From: Pseudonocardia endophytica
GTDB taxonomy: Bacteria > Actinomycetota > Actinomycetes > Mycobacteriales > Pseudonocardiaceae
NCBI RefSeq assembly: GCF_004339565.1
Contig: NZ_SMFZ01000001.1
Coordinates: 3,472,001 to 3,536,000 of the forward strand
DNA length: 64,000 nt
Direction: 5' to 3'
The position numbers and the translations under genes were made by a program. Shown here piece by piece: positions 20,393 to 28,387 of this stretch. Position 1 is the first letter of the stretch. Each line of letters opens with the position of its first letter. The notes beneath the pieces are model-generated. The model did not search any database. It was not told where the DNA came from and was given only the letters and a program-made list of their open reading frames with translations.

Positions 20393-22543
20393 ATGTCCTG
20401 GCTCTCCGCGGCCCCGGCCGTGGCGCTCGCCGCGTTCTGGTCGGTCGCGCCGGGGCTGCTCGCCGCGTACGCCTGGGGTCTGCGCGGGCTGGTCGCCTGG
20501 GGCTCGGCCCCACTGTTGTCGGTCGGCGTCGTGTCGATCACCGGGGTGGTCGCCGCCGCGCTCGGGGTCGGGTGGGCGTGGTGGGTCCCGGTGGCGGCCG
20601 CCGTGCTGGTGGCGGTCGTGGGGATCGGCGTCCGGGTGGGGAGCGACATGCTCCTGCCGAAGTACCGCACCCGCCCGGAACGCCCGTTGGCCGCCGGGCG
20701 GCGGCTGCTGCGGACGACCTGGTCCCGGCTGCGGACGCCGAAGGGCCGGTTCGCGCGGCTCCCGGAGGTGGTCGACGCGGCCCCGACCGAGGCCGTCCCG
20801 GTCACCCCGTGGAAGAACGCCGCCGGCCGGGAGGGCCCGGACGGCCGGTGGGCCGGGATCGCGGCGCTGGCCGGCATCGCGATCGCGGTGGCGCTCGGCT
20901 GGCTGACCGCCGTGAACGGGATGGGGCCGGCGGACGCGCTGTCCCAGACCTACGACGCCGTCTTCCACTACAGCGCCGTCGCGCACATCGTCGGCAGCGG
21001 GGACGCGTCGTCGCTGACCCTCGGCACGTTGACCAACCCGTCGACGCCGACGGCGTTCTATCCCGGCGCGTGGCACGACATGGTGTCGCTCGCGGTGCTC
21101 TCCACCGGGACCCCCGTGATCCCCGCGACGAACGCGACCGCGCTGGCCGTCGCCGTCGTCACCTGGCCGCTCGGCTGCCTGCTCCTGGCCCGCCAGGTGC
21201 TCGGACGGTCGGCGGCCGTCGCGTTCGTGACGCCCGTGCTGGCCGTCGGGTTCACGGCGTTCCCGTGGAACCTCATGACGTTCGGCGTCCTGTGGCCGAA
21301 CCTGCTCGGCGTCGCGCTGCTGCCCGGTGCGCTGGCCGCGGCCGTGACGCTGATGGGGCTGGCCAGGAACTCGACGCTGACCCGTCCCGGCGCGGCCGGG
21401 CTGCTCGTCGTCGCCCTGCCCACGCTGACGCTCGCCCACCCGAACTCCGTGTTCAGCCTCGCCGTGCTCGCGCTGTTCCCGGTGCTCTGGGGCCTGGCCG
21501 CGCTGTTCCGGGAACGGCTGATGACGGCGCGCTTCTGGCAGCCGCTGGCCGGGCTCGTCGTCGTCGCCGGGCTGGTGTGGTTCGTGTACTGGCTGATGAC
21601 AGCCTCCTCGCTGACCGACGGCGTGCGGACGTTCGACTGGCCGGCGTTCCAGACCGCGGGCCAGTCGATCTGGGGCGTGCTCACGAACTCGACGAACGAC
21701 CGTCCGGAGATCTGGACGGTCTCGGTGCTCGTGGTCGTCGGCATCGTCGTCGCGCTGCGCAGGGCTTCGACGTCCTGGATGGCCCCGGCGCACCTCGCCT
21801 CCGGGTTCCTGTACCTGCAGGCGGCGTCCCAGGAGGGCGCGTTCACCGAGGCCGTCACCGGGGCCTGGTACAACGACTCGCACCGGCTGGCCGCGATGGT
21901 GCCGGTCACCGGCGTCCCGCTCGCCGTGATCGGCCTGCTCGGCATCGCCGGGCTCGTCCGCCGTGCGCTGCTCGCCGCCGGCACGTCCGGCGTGCGGTTC
22001 CGGCGCGGGCTGCCGGCCGCGACGGTCGGTGTGGCGGTGCTGCTCGTCGTCGCGATCTCCGGCGGGATGAGCGGGCAGGTGCACGCCGTCCTGCTCGCGA
22101 GCCCCTACCGGCTCGCGACCGACGTGCTGCTCGAACCGGGACAGCGGGAGTTCCTGGAACGGGTCGGGCAGGAGATCCCGCCGGACGCCGTCGTCGCGGA
22201 CAACCCGTACGCGGGCAACGCGCTGCTCTACCCGCTCACCGGGCGGGAGGTGCTGTTCCCGCACCTGAGCGGCAACTGGACGCCGGACATGGTCACGATC
22301 GCGGCGAGGCTGCGGTACGCGGCGACCGATCCGGAGGTCTGCGACGCCGTCGCGGCCACCCGCGTCGACTACGCGATCTCCGGGCCGGTCAGCTTCTGGG
22401 CGTGGGACGGGCGGTCGACCCACTACCCCGGCCTGGACGGGCTGGACGGTTTCCCCGGGTTCGAGCCGGTCGACACCGACGGCCGCAACACGCTGTACCG
22501 GGTCACCGCCTGCGACACGATCCCGATCACCACCAACCCGTGA
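20393..22543 (+). CDS. Polytopic membrane protein, DUF6541-like, GT-C-like (paralogue 2)
   Basis: This 716-residue paralogue of the preceding gene has the same motifs: TYDAVFHYSAVAHI with D188, YPGAWHD, LWPNLLGVALLP, WYNDSHRLAAMVPVTG, NPYAGNALLYPLTGR and FPHLSGNWTPD. It carries an extra ~60-residue basic cytoplasmic loop (around residues 83-140) that paralogue 1 lacks. ATG 20393 follows GGAGAAGGAGG at a longer than usual distance; the frame is open upstream to 20306. It lies 132 bases after paralogue 1 and 11 bases before the methyltransferase. A role in cell-wall glycan assembly is inferred from aftA and glf nearby. Confidence 0.8.
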   Translation: MSWLSAAPAVALAAFWSVAPGLLAAYAWGLRGLVAWGSAPLLSVGVVSITGVVAAALGVGWAWWVPVAAAVLVAVVGIGVRVGSDMLLPKYRTRPERPLAAGRRLLRTTWSRLRTPKGRFARLPEVVDAAPTEAVPVTPWKNAAGREGPDGRWAGIAALAGIAIAVALGWLTAVNGMGPADALSQTYDAVFHYSAVAHIVGSGDASSLTLGTLTNPSTPTAFYPGAWHDMVSLAVLSTGTPVIPATNATALAVAVVTWPLGCLLLARQVLGRSAAVAFVTPVLAVGFTAFPWNLMTFGVLWPNLLGVALLPGALAAAVTLMGLARNSTLTRPGAAGLLVVALPTLTLAHPNSVFSLAVLALFPVLWGLAALFRERLMTARFWQPLAGLVVVAGLVWFVYWLMTASSLTDGVRTFDWPAFQTAGQSIWGVLTNSTNDRPEIWTVSVLVVVGIVVALRRASTSWMAPAHLASGFLYLQAASQEGAFTEAVTGAWYNDSHRLAAMVPVTGVPLAVIGLLGIAGLVRRALLAAGTSGVRFRRGLPAATVGVAVLLVVAISGGMSGQVHAVLLASPYRLATDVLLEPGQREFLERVGQEIPPDAVVADNPYAGNALLYPLTGREVLFPHLSGNWTPDMVTIAARLRYAATDPEVCDAVAATRVDYAISGPVSFWAWDGRSTHYPGLDGLDGFPGFEPVDTDGRNTLYRVTACDTIPITTNP

Positions 22544-22554
22544 AGGAGGACCGG

Positions 22555-23331
22555 GTGGACGCCCCCGACGACCGAGCAGCACTGCCCGAGTACGAGCGGA
22601 CGACGCTGCGGATGGTCGAGCGCCGCCGCCTCGCGGCCGGGTTCGCGAAACAGATCGCGATCACCACGGAACCGTTCCTGGACAAGCCGTTCGCCGAGTG
22701 CCGGGTCGTCGACGTCGGCTGCGGCTACGGCTACACGGCGCTCTCGCTGGCCGGCATGTGCCGCGAGGTCGTGGGCATCGAGCCGAACGGGGCGCTCGCC
22801 GAGGAGGCGACCCGGCTCGCCGCCGAGGAGGCGCCGAACTTCACGTTCCGGACGCAGTCGATCACCGACTTCGGCGACGGCTCGGATCGGGATGCCTTCG
22901 ACGTCGCCGTGCTGGACAACGTCCTGGAACACCTCCCCGACCAGCCGGCGGCCCTCGAGCGGCTGTCGAACTGCCTGCGCCCCGGCGGCGTCGCCTACAT
23001 CCTGGTGCCGAACCGGTTCTGGCCGATCGAGGCGCACTACGCGCTGCCGTTCCTGTCCTGGATGCCGGTGCCGCTGGCCAACCGCTACCTGCGCCTGACC
23101 GGTCGCGGCCACGACTACACCGACGCCAGCTACGCGCCCGGCTACCTGCGGATGCGCCGGCTGCTGGCCGACCGCCCGGAGCTCGACGCGACGTTCACCG
23201 TGCCGGGCGACGTGTCGCTCGCCGAGGGCGGCGGCTCGGCGCTGTACTCGTACGGCGTGGCCGCCCTGCGCCGGTTCCCGGCCCTGTGGGCGATCTCCAA
23301 GGCGTTCCTGGTGGTGGCCCGCAAGCGATGA
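22555..23331 (+). CDS. Class I SAM-dependent methyltransferase
   Basis: This 258-residue protein has motif I at residues 51-60 (VVDVGCGYGY), an acidic post-I residue (GIEPNG), motif III (FDVAVLDNVLEHL) and LRPGGVAYILVPN. This is the layout of methyltransferase-11/23 type enzymes. GTG 22555 has an excellent ribosome-binding site (AAGGAGGA). It is sandwiched between a GT-C-like gene and aftA, overlapping the latter by four bases (ATGA), so it probably methylates a wall sugar or lipid-linked glycan intermediate. The exact substrate is unknown. Confidence 0.85.
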   Translation: MDAPDDRAALPEYERTTLRMVERRRLAAGFAKQIAITTEPFLDKPFAECRVVDVGCGYGYTALSLAGMCREVVGIEPNGALAEEATRLAAEEAPNFTFRTQSITDFGDGSDRDAFDVAVLDNVLEHLPDQPAALERLSNCLRPGGVAYILVPNRFWPIEAHYALPFLSWMPVPLANRYLRLTGRGHDYTDASYAPGYLRMRRLLADRPELDATFTVPGDVSLAEGGGSALYSYGVAALRRFPALWAISKAFLVVARKR

Positions 23332-25259
23332 CGGGCTCCGCGACGCACCCGCGCGTCCGTTCCCCGATCCCGGCCGGGCAGCGGCGCCGTCCGGCCGCGG
23401 CGCTGTCCTGGCTGGAGCCGGTCGCGGCCGTCGTCGTCGCGGTGCTGGTCAGCGCCGTGGCGCAGCTCGTCGTGTCCCGGCTGCCGATCCCGGCGGGCAC
23501 GAACGTCGGTCTCGCGCTGACGTCGAGCTCCGGGCTGCTCGTCGCGCTCGTGCTCGCCGCGTCCGGGATGCTCGCCCGCCGCCCCGCACTGGCCGCGCCG
23601 CTCGCGTGGGCCGGGCTGTCCGCGCTGGCCACGCTGCCGGTCGCGCTGCTGCTGTCCGGTACCCGGCACTACATCTTCGGCATCTCCGGCGACCAGGCGT
23701 TCCGGGTCGAGTTCCTGACCCGGTTCGCCGACTCCGCGCGCCTGGCCGACGTCGCCTACGCGGACCTGCCGCCGTACTACCCGGCCGGCTGGTTCTGGGT
23801 CGGCGGACGGCTGGCGAGCCTGTTCGGCGTCGAGGCGTGGGCGTTCTACAAGCCGTTCGCACTCACCTCGATGGCCGTGACCGCCGTGCTGGCCTACCTG
23901 CTGTGGACGCGCGTCACGAGCCGGACCCGCGCGCTGGGGGCTGCGGTCGCGACCGTGCTGGCCGGGGTGGCGACCACGGCGGCGTACACGCCGTACTCCT
24001 GGCTGACGGCGGCGCTCGTGGCACCCGCTGCCGTGCTGGGCGTGCGGCTCGTGGACGCCGCGTGCGACGGGCGGCGCCCGCCGGTGGGCTCCGCGGTGGC
24101 GGTCGGGCTGGTGCTCGGCGTCGCCGCCGTGACGCACACCCAGATCGCCGCGTTCGGCGTGTTCGTGCTCGGCGTGGCCGGTCTCGGTGGGCTCGTCCGG
24201 TCCCGCGGGCGCGCGCTGGTCCGGCTGGTGATCGCGGCCGGGATCGTCGCGATCGCGGCGGTACCGCTGGTGCTCGTGTTCTGGACGCCGTACTGGCTGG
24301 CCCGGCTCGGCGGCGCGTCCGGTTCGGACGCGGCGCAACGCTTCCTGCCGGAGAGCGGCGCGCAGTTCCCGCTGCCGATGTTCTCCGCGACGCCGCTCGG
24401 CGTGCTCGCACTGGCCGGGACGGTCTGGATCGTGCTGCGGTGGCGTACCGACCCGGTCGCCCGCGGGCTCGGGATCACGGCGGCCTGCGGCTACGCCTGG
24501 TACCTGCTCTCCACGCTGGCTCTGGTCGCGGACACGACGCTGCTGTCGTTCCGTCTCGAGCCGATCGTCACGGCGGCGCTGGCGTGCGGCTCGGTGGGTG
24601 CGGCCGCGGACGTGGTCCGGCTGGTCCGCGACCGCCTGCCGGTCGCCCCGGGGCTCGCGCCGCAGCTGCCGGTGCTGGCCGTCGTGCTCGCCGTCGCCGT
24701 CGTCGTCGGGCAGGTGCAGGCGACGCCGAAGGACTACGACTGGAGCCGCTCCGCGCAGGCGTCGGACCGCTACCCGGACGGCACCTCGCCCACCGGTGCC
24801 GCACCGACGCCCGGCTCGGTGGCCGAGCTGGCGGGCGCGATCGACGGCATGACCGGTCGGCCGCGCGACCAGGTCGTCGTGCTCAGCAGCACCTACTCGC
24901 TGCTCACCTACGAGCCGTACCGCACGTACCTGACGACGATCGCGCAGTACTCGAACCCGATCGCCGACTTCGCCGGGCGCCGCGACCGCGTGCTGGCCTG
25001 GTCCGCGTCGCGCACGCCCGCCGAGCTGCTGGCCGCGCTGGACGCGGCGCCGGAGCGGCCGCCGTCGGTGTTCGTGCTGCAGCGTGGCGACGACGGCCTG
25101 CTCCGGATGGGACTGACCTACGACCCGTTCCCGGCGCAGTCCCAGCGCTCGGTCACGGCGACGTTCGACCCGCGGGTGTTCGACGACCCTGCGTTCGTCC
25201 GCCGCGACGTCGGCCCGTACGCCGTCATCGTCCGGACGGACGCGCCGCCGGTCGGGTAG
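23328..25259 (+). CDS. aftA: Galactan 5-O-arabinofuranosyltransferase AftA
   Basis: This 643-residue GT-C membrane enzyme has the same length as M. tuberculosis AftA (Rv3792). It transfers the first arabinofuranose from decaprenyl-phosphoryl-arabinose to galactan. The recognisable stretch is ISGDQAFRVEFLTRFADS with catalytic-type D122, followed by LPPYYPAGWFWVGGR and YKPFALTSMAV. Eleven or more membrane helices precede a C-terminal extracytoplasmic domain (TYSLLTYEPYRTYLTTIAQY). ATG 23328 overlaps the methyltransferase stop. It is the last gene of the operon and converges on the VOC gene with three bases between stops. Confidence 0.93.
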   Translation: MTGSATHPRVRSPIPAGQRRRPAAALSWLEPVAAVVVAVLVSAVAQLVVSRLPIPAGTNVGLALTSSSGLLVALVLAASGMLARRPALAAPLAWAGLSALATLPVALLLSGTRHYIFGISGDQAFRVEFLTRFADSARLADVAYADLPPYYPAGWFWVGGRLASLFGVEAWAFYKPFALTSMAVTAVLAYLLWTRVTSRTRALGAAVATVLAGVATTAAYTPYSWLTAALVAPAAVLGVRLVDAACDGRRPPVGSAVAVGLVLGVAAVTHTQIAAFGVFVLGVAGLGGLVRSRGRALVRLVIAAGIVAIAAVPLVLVFWTPYWLARLGGASGSDAAQRFLPESGAQFPLPMFSATPLGVLALAGTVWIVLRWRTDPVARGLGITAACGYAWYLLSTLALVADTTLLSFRLEPIVTAALACGSVGAAADVVRLVRDRLPVAPGLAPQLPVLAVVLAVAVVVGQVQATPKDYDWSRSAQASDRYPDGTSPTGAAPTPGSVAELAGAIDGMTGRPRDQVVVLSSTYSLLTYEPYRTYLTTIAQYSNPIADFAGRRDRVLAWSASRTPAELLAALDAAPERPPSVFVLQRGDDGLLRMGLTYDPFPAQSQRSVTATFDPRVFDDPAFVRRDVGPYAVIVRTDAPPVG

Positions 25260-25262
25260 CCG

Positions 25263-25661
25263 TCAGACCTGGACGACCGTGACGACGTTGCCGTCCGGGT
25301 CCCGCACGAAGAACAGCGTCGGCGCGCCCGGCGTGTCCTCCTCCGGCAGCGCGTCCAGGTCGAGGCCGCCGATCGCGGACAGCCGCGCGTGCTCGGCGCG
25401 CACGTCCGGCGTCTCGACGCCGATCGCGCCGCCACCGGGGTGAGAGAACATCGGCGGGTTCAGCGCGAGCCTGGCCGTCGACCCGGGCGGAGCGACCTCC
25501 AGCCACCGGGACTCGCCGTTCTCACCGAAGCGCTGGTCGCCGCGGACCTCCCAGCCGAGCGTGTCGATGTAGAACGCCAGCGCGGCGTCCTGGTCGGAGA
25601 CGGTGAACATGGCGACGCCGATGTTGGTCACGGTGGTCGAGGTCTGCGTGTCGTTGCCCAT
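25263..25661 (-). CDS. VOC/glyoxalase-family protein
   Basis: This 132-residue single-domain protein contains the vicinal-oxygen-chelate pattern: VAMFTVSDQDAALAFYIDTLGW at the start of repeat one and FFVRDPDGNVVTVVQV at the end of repeat two. These proteins bind a metal and act as glyoxalases, dioxygenases or resistance proteins; the substrate is not evident. Start ATG 25661 has GGGGAG 11 bases upstream; an in-frame ATG lies slightly earlier. It stands alone between aftA and the glycan locus and reads in the same direction as the GT2 gene. Confidence 0.88.
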   Translation of the reverse strand: MGNDTQTSTTVTNIGVAMFTVSDQDAALAFYIDTLGWEVRGDQRFGENGESRWLEVAPPGSTARLALNPPMFSHPGGGAIGVETPDVRAEHARLSAIGGLDLDALPEEDTPGAPTLFFVRDPDGNVVTVVQV

Positions 25662-25690
25662 GCACCCCAGACTCCCCATGTCCGCGGAAC

Positions 25691-26572
25691 TCATCGGGAC
25701 ACGAGGTGCCTGCCCAGGACCCGCGCCACGCCGGTGTCCCGCCGGGCGACGGCGCCGGGGAGCTGGACGGCCGCGTTCAGCCGCGACGTGAGGTGCCCAC
25801 GGGCCGCCGCGGCGGCCTTCGGCCAGCCGCGGGCGTCCATTCGTTCGGCCGCGGCGGCGAAGAACCGCTTCTCCTCCGGGAACCGGTTCCCGGCCGTCGC
25901 GCCGGAGCCGGAGTCGCTGGTGCGGTGACGGCGGTAGCGGAAGCACACCTCGTCGTCGACGAGGAGCGTGCCGCCTGCCGCGATCACGCCCAGCGGGAGC
26001 GCGAGGTCGAACACGTCGGCGGACTCCGGGATCGTCCCGAGCGCCGCGGTGCGCCAGCACAACGACGGGTTGTACAGCCAGTTCCCGCGCAGCAGGCTCG
26101 CCGCGAGCGCCTCGCCGCCGACCTCGCGCGGCCCGGAGCCGCGCGGCGCGAGCCAGCCCTTCACGACGTCCGCGAGCGGGCGGACCGGGCGGTCGGAGTC
26201 GTCGATCACCTGGACGCCGGGCTGCACGACGGCCGTGTCCGGGAACCGGGTGTGCAGCGCCCGGACGGTGTCCAGGTAGTGCGGCAGCATCAGGTCGTCC
26301 GCGCCCATCATCACGAACAGCTCGGCGTCGACGAGCTCGAGGCAGTACCGGTTGTTCGGCTGCGCCCCGAGGTTCACGGCGTTGCGGCGGTAGCGGACGC
26401 GCTCGTCGCCCAGCCCGGCGAACCATGGCTCGATCGTCTCGTCCGGATAGCCGTCGTCGACGACGGTCAGCCGCCAGTCCGGGTCGCGCTGCTCCAGGAC
26501 GCTGCGCACGGCCCGTCGGAGCAGTCCGGGATCGCCGTAGAACGGCAGCATGATGTCGACGGGCCCGGTCAC
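25691..26572 (-). CDS. Family 2 glycosyltransferase
   Basis: This 293-residue GT-A enzyme begins VTGPVDIMLPFYGDPGLLRRA. Further parts are VVDDGYPDETIEPWF, NLGAQPNNRY and the metal-binding segment VMMGADDLMLP (a DD variant of DxD), then LYNPSLCWR near residue 170. It should transfer a sugar from a nucleotide donor to a lipid-linked glycan at the cytoplasmic face. GTG 26572 is preceded by TACCGT at the leaderless distance. It diverges from the unassigned gene at 26645, and context places it in the nonulosonic-acid glycan locus. Confidence 0.85.
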   Translation of the reverse strand: MTGPVDIMLPFYGDPGLLRRAVRSVLEQRDPDWRLTVVDDGYPDETIEPWFAGLGDERVRYRRNAVNLGAQPNNRYCLELVDAELFVMMGADDLMLPHYLDTVRALHTRFPDTAVVQPGVQVIDDSDRPVRPLADVVKGWLAPRGSGPREVGGEALAASLLRGNWLYNPSLCWRTAALGTIPESADVFDLALPLGVIAAGGTLLVDDEVCFRYRRHRTSDSGSGATAGNRFPEEKRFFAAAAERMDARGWPKAAAAARGHLTSRLNAAVQLPGAVARRDTGVARVLGRHLVSR

Positions 26573-26578
26573 GCACCG

Positions 26579-26584
26579 ACGGTA
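26579..26584 (-). promoter_or_regulatory. -10 element of a probable leaderless promoter for the GT2 gene
   Basis: On the minus strand TACCGT, 6 bases, then GTG 26572. Confidence 0.55.
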
Positions 26585-26611
26585 GCGATCGGGCCGCTCG
26601 CTACGATCGAC

Positions 26612-26617
26612 CGGCCC
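26612..26617 (+). promoter_or_regulatory. Probable -10 element for the gene at 26645
   Basis: TACGAT lies 27 bases before GTG 26645, predicting a short leader of about 20 bases. It is back to back with the GT2 promoter. Confidence 0.4.
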
Positions 26618-26644
26618 GTCCGTCGACCCGATCTGCGAGTTCGC

Positions 26645-27715
26645 GTGGACATCCAGAACCACTACTACGGCCACTCGGCCGTGCTGGCCGCCTACGCGGG
26701 GCTGTCCCGTCCCCGGCACGTCGCCGGTTTGCTGCAGCACGGGTGGACGGCGACGTCTCCGGTGGCGGCGCACTTCGCGGACTTCCCTTCGGTGGGCTCG
26801 TCCCCGCGACGGAGGCTGCTGGTCTGGTCGCACCGGTCGCGGGCCTGGTCGCCGGGCAACTCCGGCGACGGCCGTCCGACGACCGCCGTCGGCGCCCCGA
26901 TCCTGTACCTGGAGCGGCTCCTGCACGCGCAGGGGTGGACCCGGTCGGACTCGCTCGGCCCGGTGTTCGTCCCGTTCCACGGCACCCGTCTGGTCCGGGT
27001 CACCGGCGCGCACGCCGACCTCGCCCGCCAGGTCGCGAAGGTCGACGGCCCGTCCACGGTCTGCCTGCACCACGAGGACATGACCGACCCGGAGATCACG
27101 TCGGCGTGGGCGGACGCCGGGCATCGGCTCGTCACGGCCGGTCGCCGGGACGACCCGCACTTCCTGCTGCGGATCATGCACCTGGCCGGGAACGCGAGCA
27201 GGCTGTCGTCGAACCGGCTGTCGACGGCCGTCGTCTACGCGGCCGCGCTGGGCACCCCCGCCGCCGTGTGGGGCGACCCGCTGACGTTCGGCAACCAGGG
27301 CGACGACGCGCTGGCGATGCTGCGCTCGACGTGGCCGGAGTTCCACACCGCGGATCCCGACGACGGCACGCGCCCCTCGTCCGGCGCCGCAGCCCAGGAC
27401 GCGGCCGCGACGATGCTGGCCCGCGCCGAGCTGGGAGCCGATGCGCTCCTGGAGCCGGGTCCGCTGCGCGCGGCGCTCGGGTGGTCGCACCGCACGCCAG
27501 GACCGCTCGTGCAGTACTACGCCGCGTCGCCGCTGGCCAAGGCCGCGATGGTGCTGGGGCTGACGAAGCGCTCGGAGGCGAGCACGGCGGCGATGTCGGC
27601 AGGGGGCTTCAGCCCATGGCTGTGGCTGCGCCACCCCCTGGCCGCGCTCCCCCGGCCGCTTCCTCCCGGCCTGGACACCCCGGTCACGACCCTGGAACCG
27701 CCCTCGGCCGCCTGA
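26645..27715 (+). CDS. Unassigned surface-glycan protein, possible GT-B transferase
   Basis: This 356-residue soluble protein starts VDIQNHYYGHSAVLAAYAGL. No membrane segment or signal peptide is visible. Its second half contains SSNRLSTAVVYAAALGTPAAVWGDP, which resembles the donor-binding end of GT-B or polysialyltransferase-like folds, and its first part has LLQHGW. I do not recognise the family with certainty. Position between a GT2 enzyme and the flippase/Pse genes makes it a candidate transferase of the nonulosonic acid, which otherwise has no evident transferase here. GTG 26645 is the first plausible start. Confidence 0.6.
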   Translation: MDIQNHYYGHSAVLAAYAGLSRPRHVAGLLQHGWTATSPVAAHFADFPSVGSSPRRRLLVWSHRSRAWSPGNSGDGRPTTAVGAPILYLERLLHAQGWTRSDSLGPVFVPFHGTRLVRVTGAHADLARQVAKVDGPSTVCLHHEDMTDPEITSAWADAGHRLVTAGRRDDPHFLLRIMHLAGNASRLSSNRLSTAVVYAAALGTPAAVWGDPLTFGNQGDDALAMLRSTWPEFHTADPDDGTRPSSGAAAQDAAATMLARAELGADALLEPGPLRAALGWSHRTPGPLVQYYAASPLAKAAMVLGLTKRSEASTAAMSAGGFSPWLWLRHPLAALPRPLPPGLDTPVTTLEPPSAA

Positions 27716-27740
27716 CCGGCGATCGTCCCGGAGCACGCTT

Positions 27741-27826
27741 TGCTCTGCTTACCCGGGCGCACCACCGGGTGGACCAGCGCGGACACGATCGGCCGCACGC
27801 CGTCGTGCGCGCGGTAGAGCAGAGCA
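27741..27826. other. Three-stem folded element (cloverleaf-like inverted repeats)
   Basis: An outer stem pairs TGCTCTGCTTACC (27741-27753) with GGTAGAGCAGAGCA (27813-27826) with one bulged base. Inside lie two hairpins: ACCCGG/CCGGGT (27751-27756 and 27765-27770) and CGCACG/CGTGCG (27794-27799 and 27804-27809). The first inner hairpin shares three bases with the outer stem, so the two compete there. The element begins 26 bases after the stop of the preceding gene. It may be a terminator, a structured RNA or a small mobile-type repeat; the sequence alone does not decide. Confidence 0.5.
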
Positions 27827-27960
27827 GGCGGCGGCTTGAGCCGAGGCCGGGCGAACGCGCACTGGTCCGGCGAATGCGCGCCTGGCCGGTGGATGCGCGC
27901 GCCCGGACGCGTGCGTTTACCGGCCAGGCGCGCGTTCTCGGTGAGGGTGCGAGTACGCGA

Positions 27961-28283
27961 ATCCGCCCGGTGATCCGCCGTGGGTGCGTGTCCTCGAGCG
28001 GCCGGTCCTGCGGGTGGTCCGCTCTCCACGCACGCTGATCCGAAGTACGCACGCTGATCCGTCGGACGCCCGCGACCGGGCGGGTGCGTTCTCCGCCGGG
28101 GCACGCGTTCTTCGCGGGACTGCGCGTCCCGGATCCGCCCGGTGATCCACAGGGCAGTCGCTGCGGGGGCGCGTCCTCGCGCGACCGGGCCACCTGGACG
28201 GTTCGCTCCGTTCGCGCGCTGATCCACCGAACGCGTGCCGATCCGGCGGACGCCCGCGACAGGACGCGCGCGTTCTCCGCCGG
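27961..28283. repeat. Degenerate tandem repeat of 170-184 bp in a 670-bp gene-free stretch
   Basis: CGGACGCCCGCGAC occurs at 28063-28076 and 28247-28260, and GCGTTCTCCGCCGG at 28086-28099 and 28270-28283, both offset by 184. ATCCGCCCGGTGATCC occurs at 27961-27976 and 28133-28148, offset by 172. A weaker GCGTTCTCGG copy starts near 27932. Long frames here are Arg/Pro/Thr-rich without a coding third-position pattern, so I see no gene between 27716 and 28387. Confidence 0.6.
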
Positions 28284-28387
28284 AGCGCGCGGACCGGGGA
28301 TCACCGCCGTTCGCGCGGGCGCACGGCCCGGTGGCGGCGCGCCACGTCCGATGATCGACTCAGCGCCGACCGGCGATCACAGCCGGC

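Noticed and set aside
27684-28304. 206-codon minus-strand frame in the gene-free stretch
   Set aside because: Arg/Pro/Thr/Ser-rich, no codon-position bias, several overlapping open frames of equal quality, and it coincides with degenerate DNA repeats.
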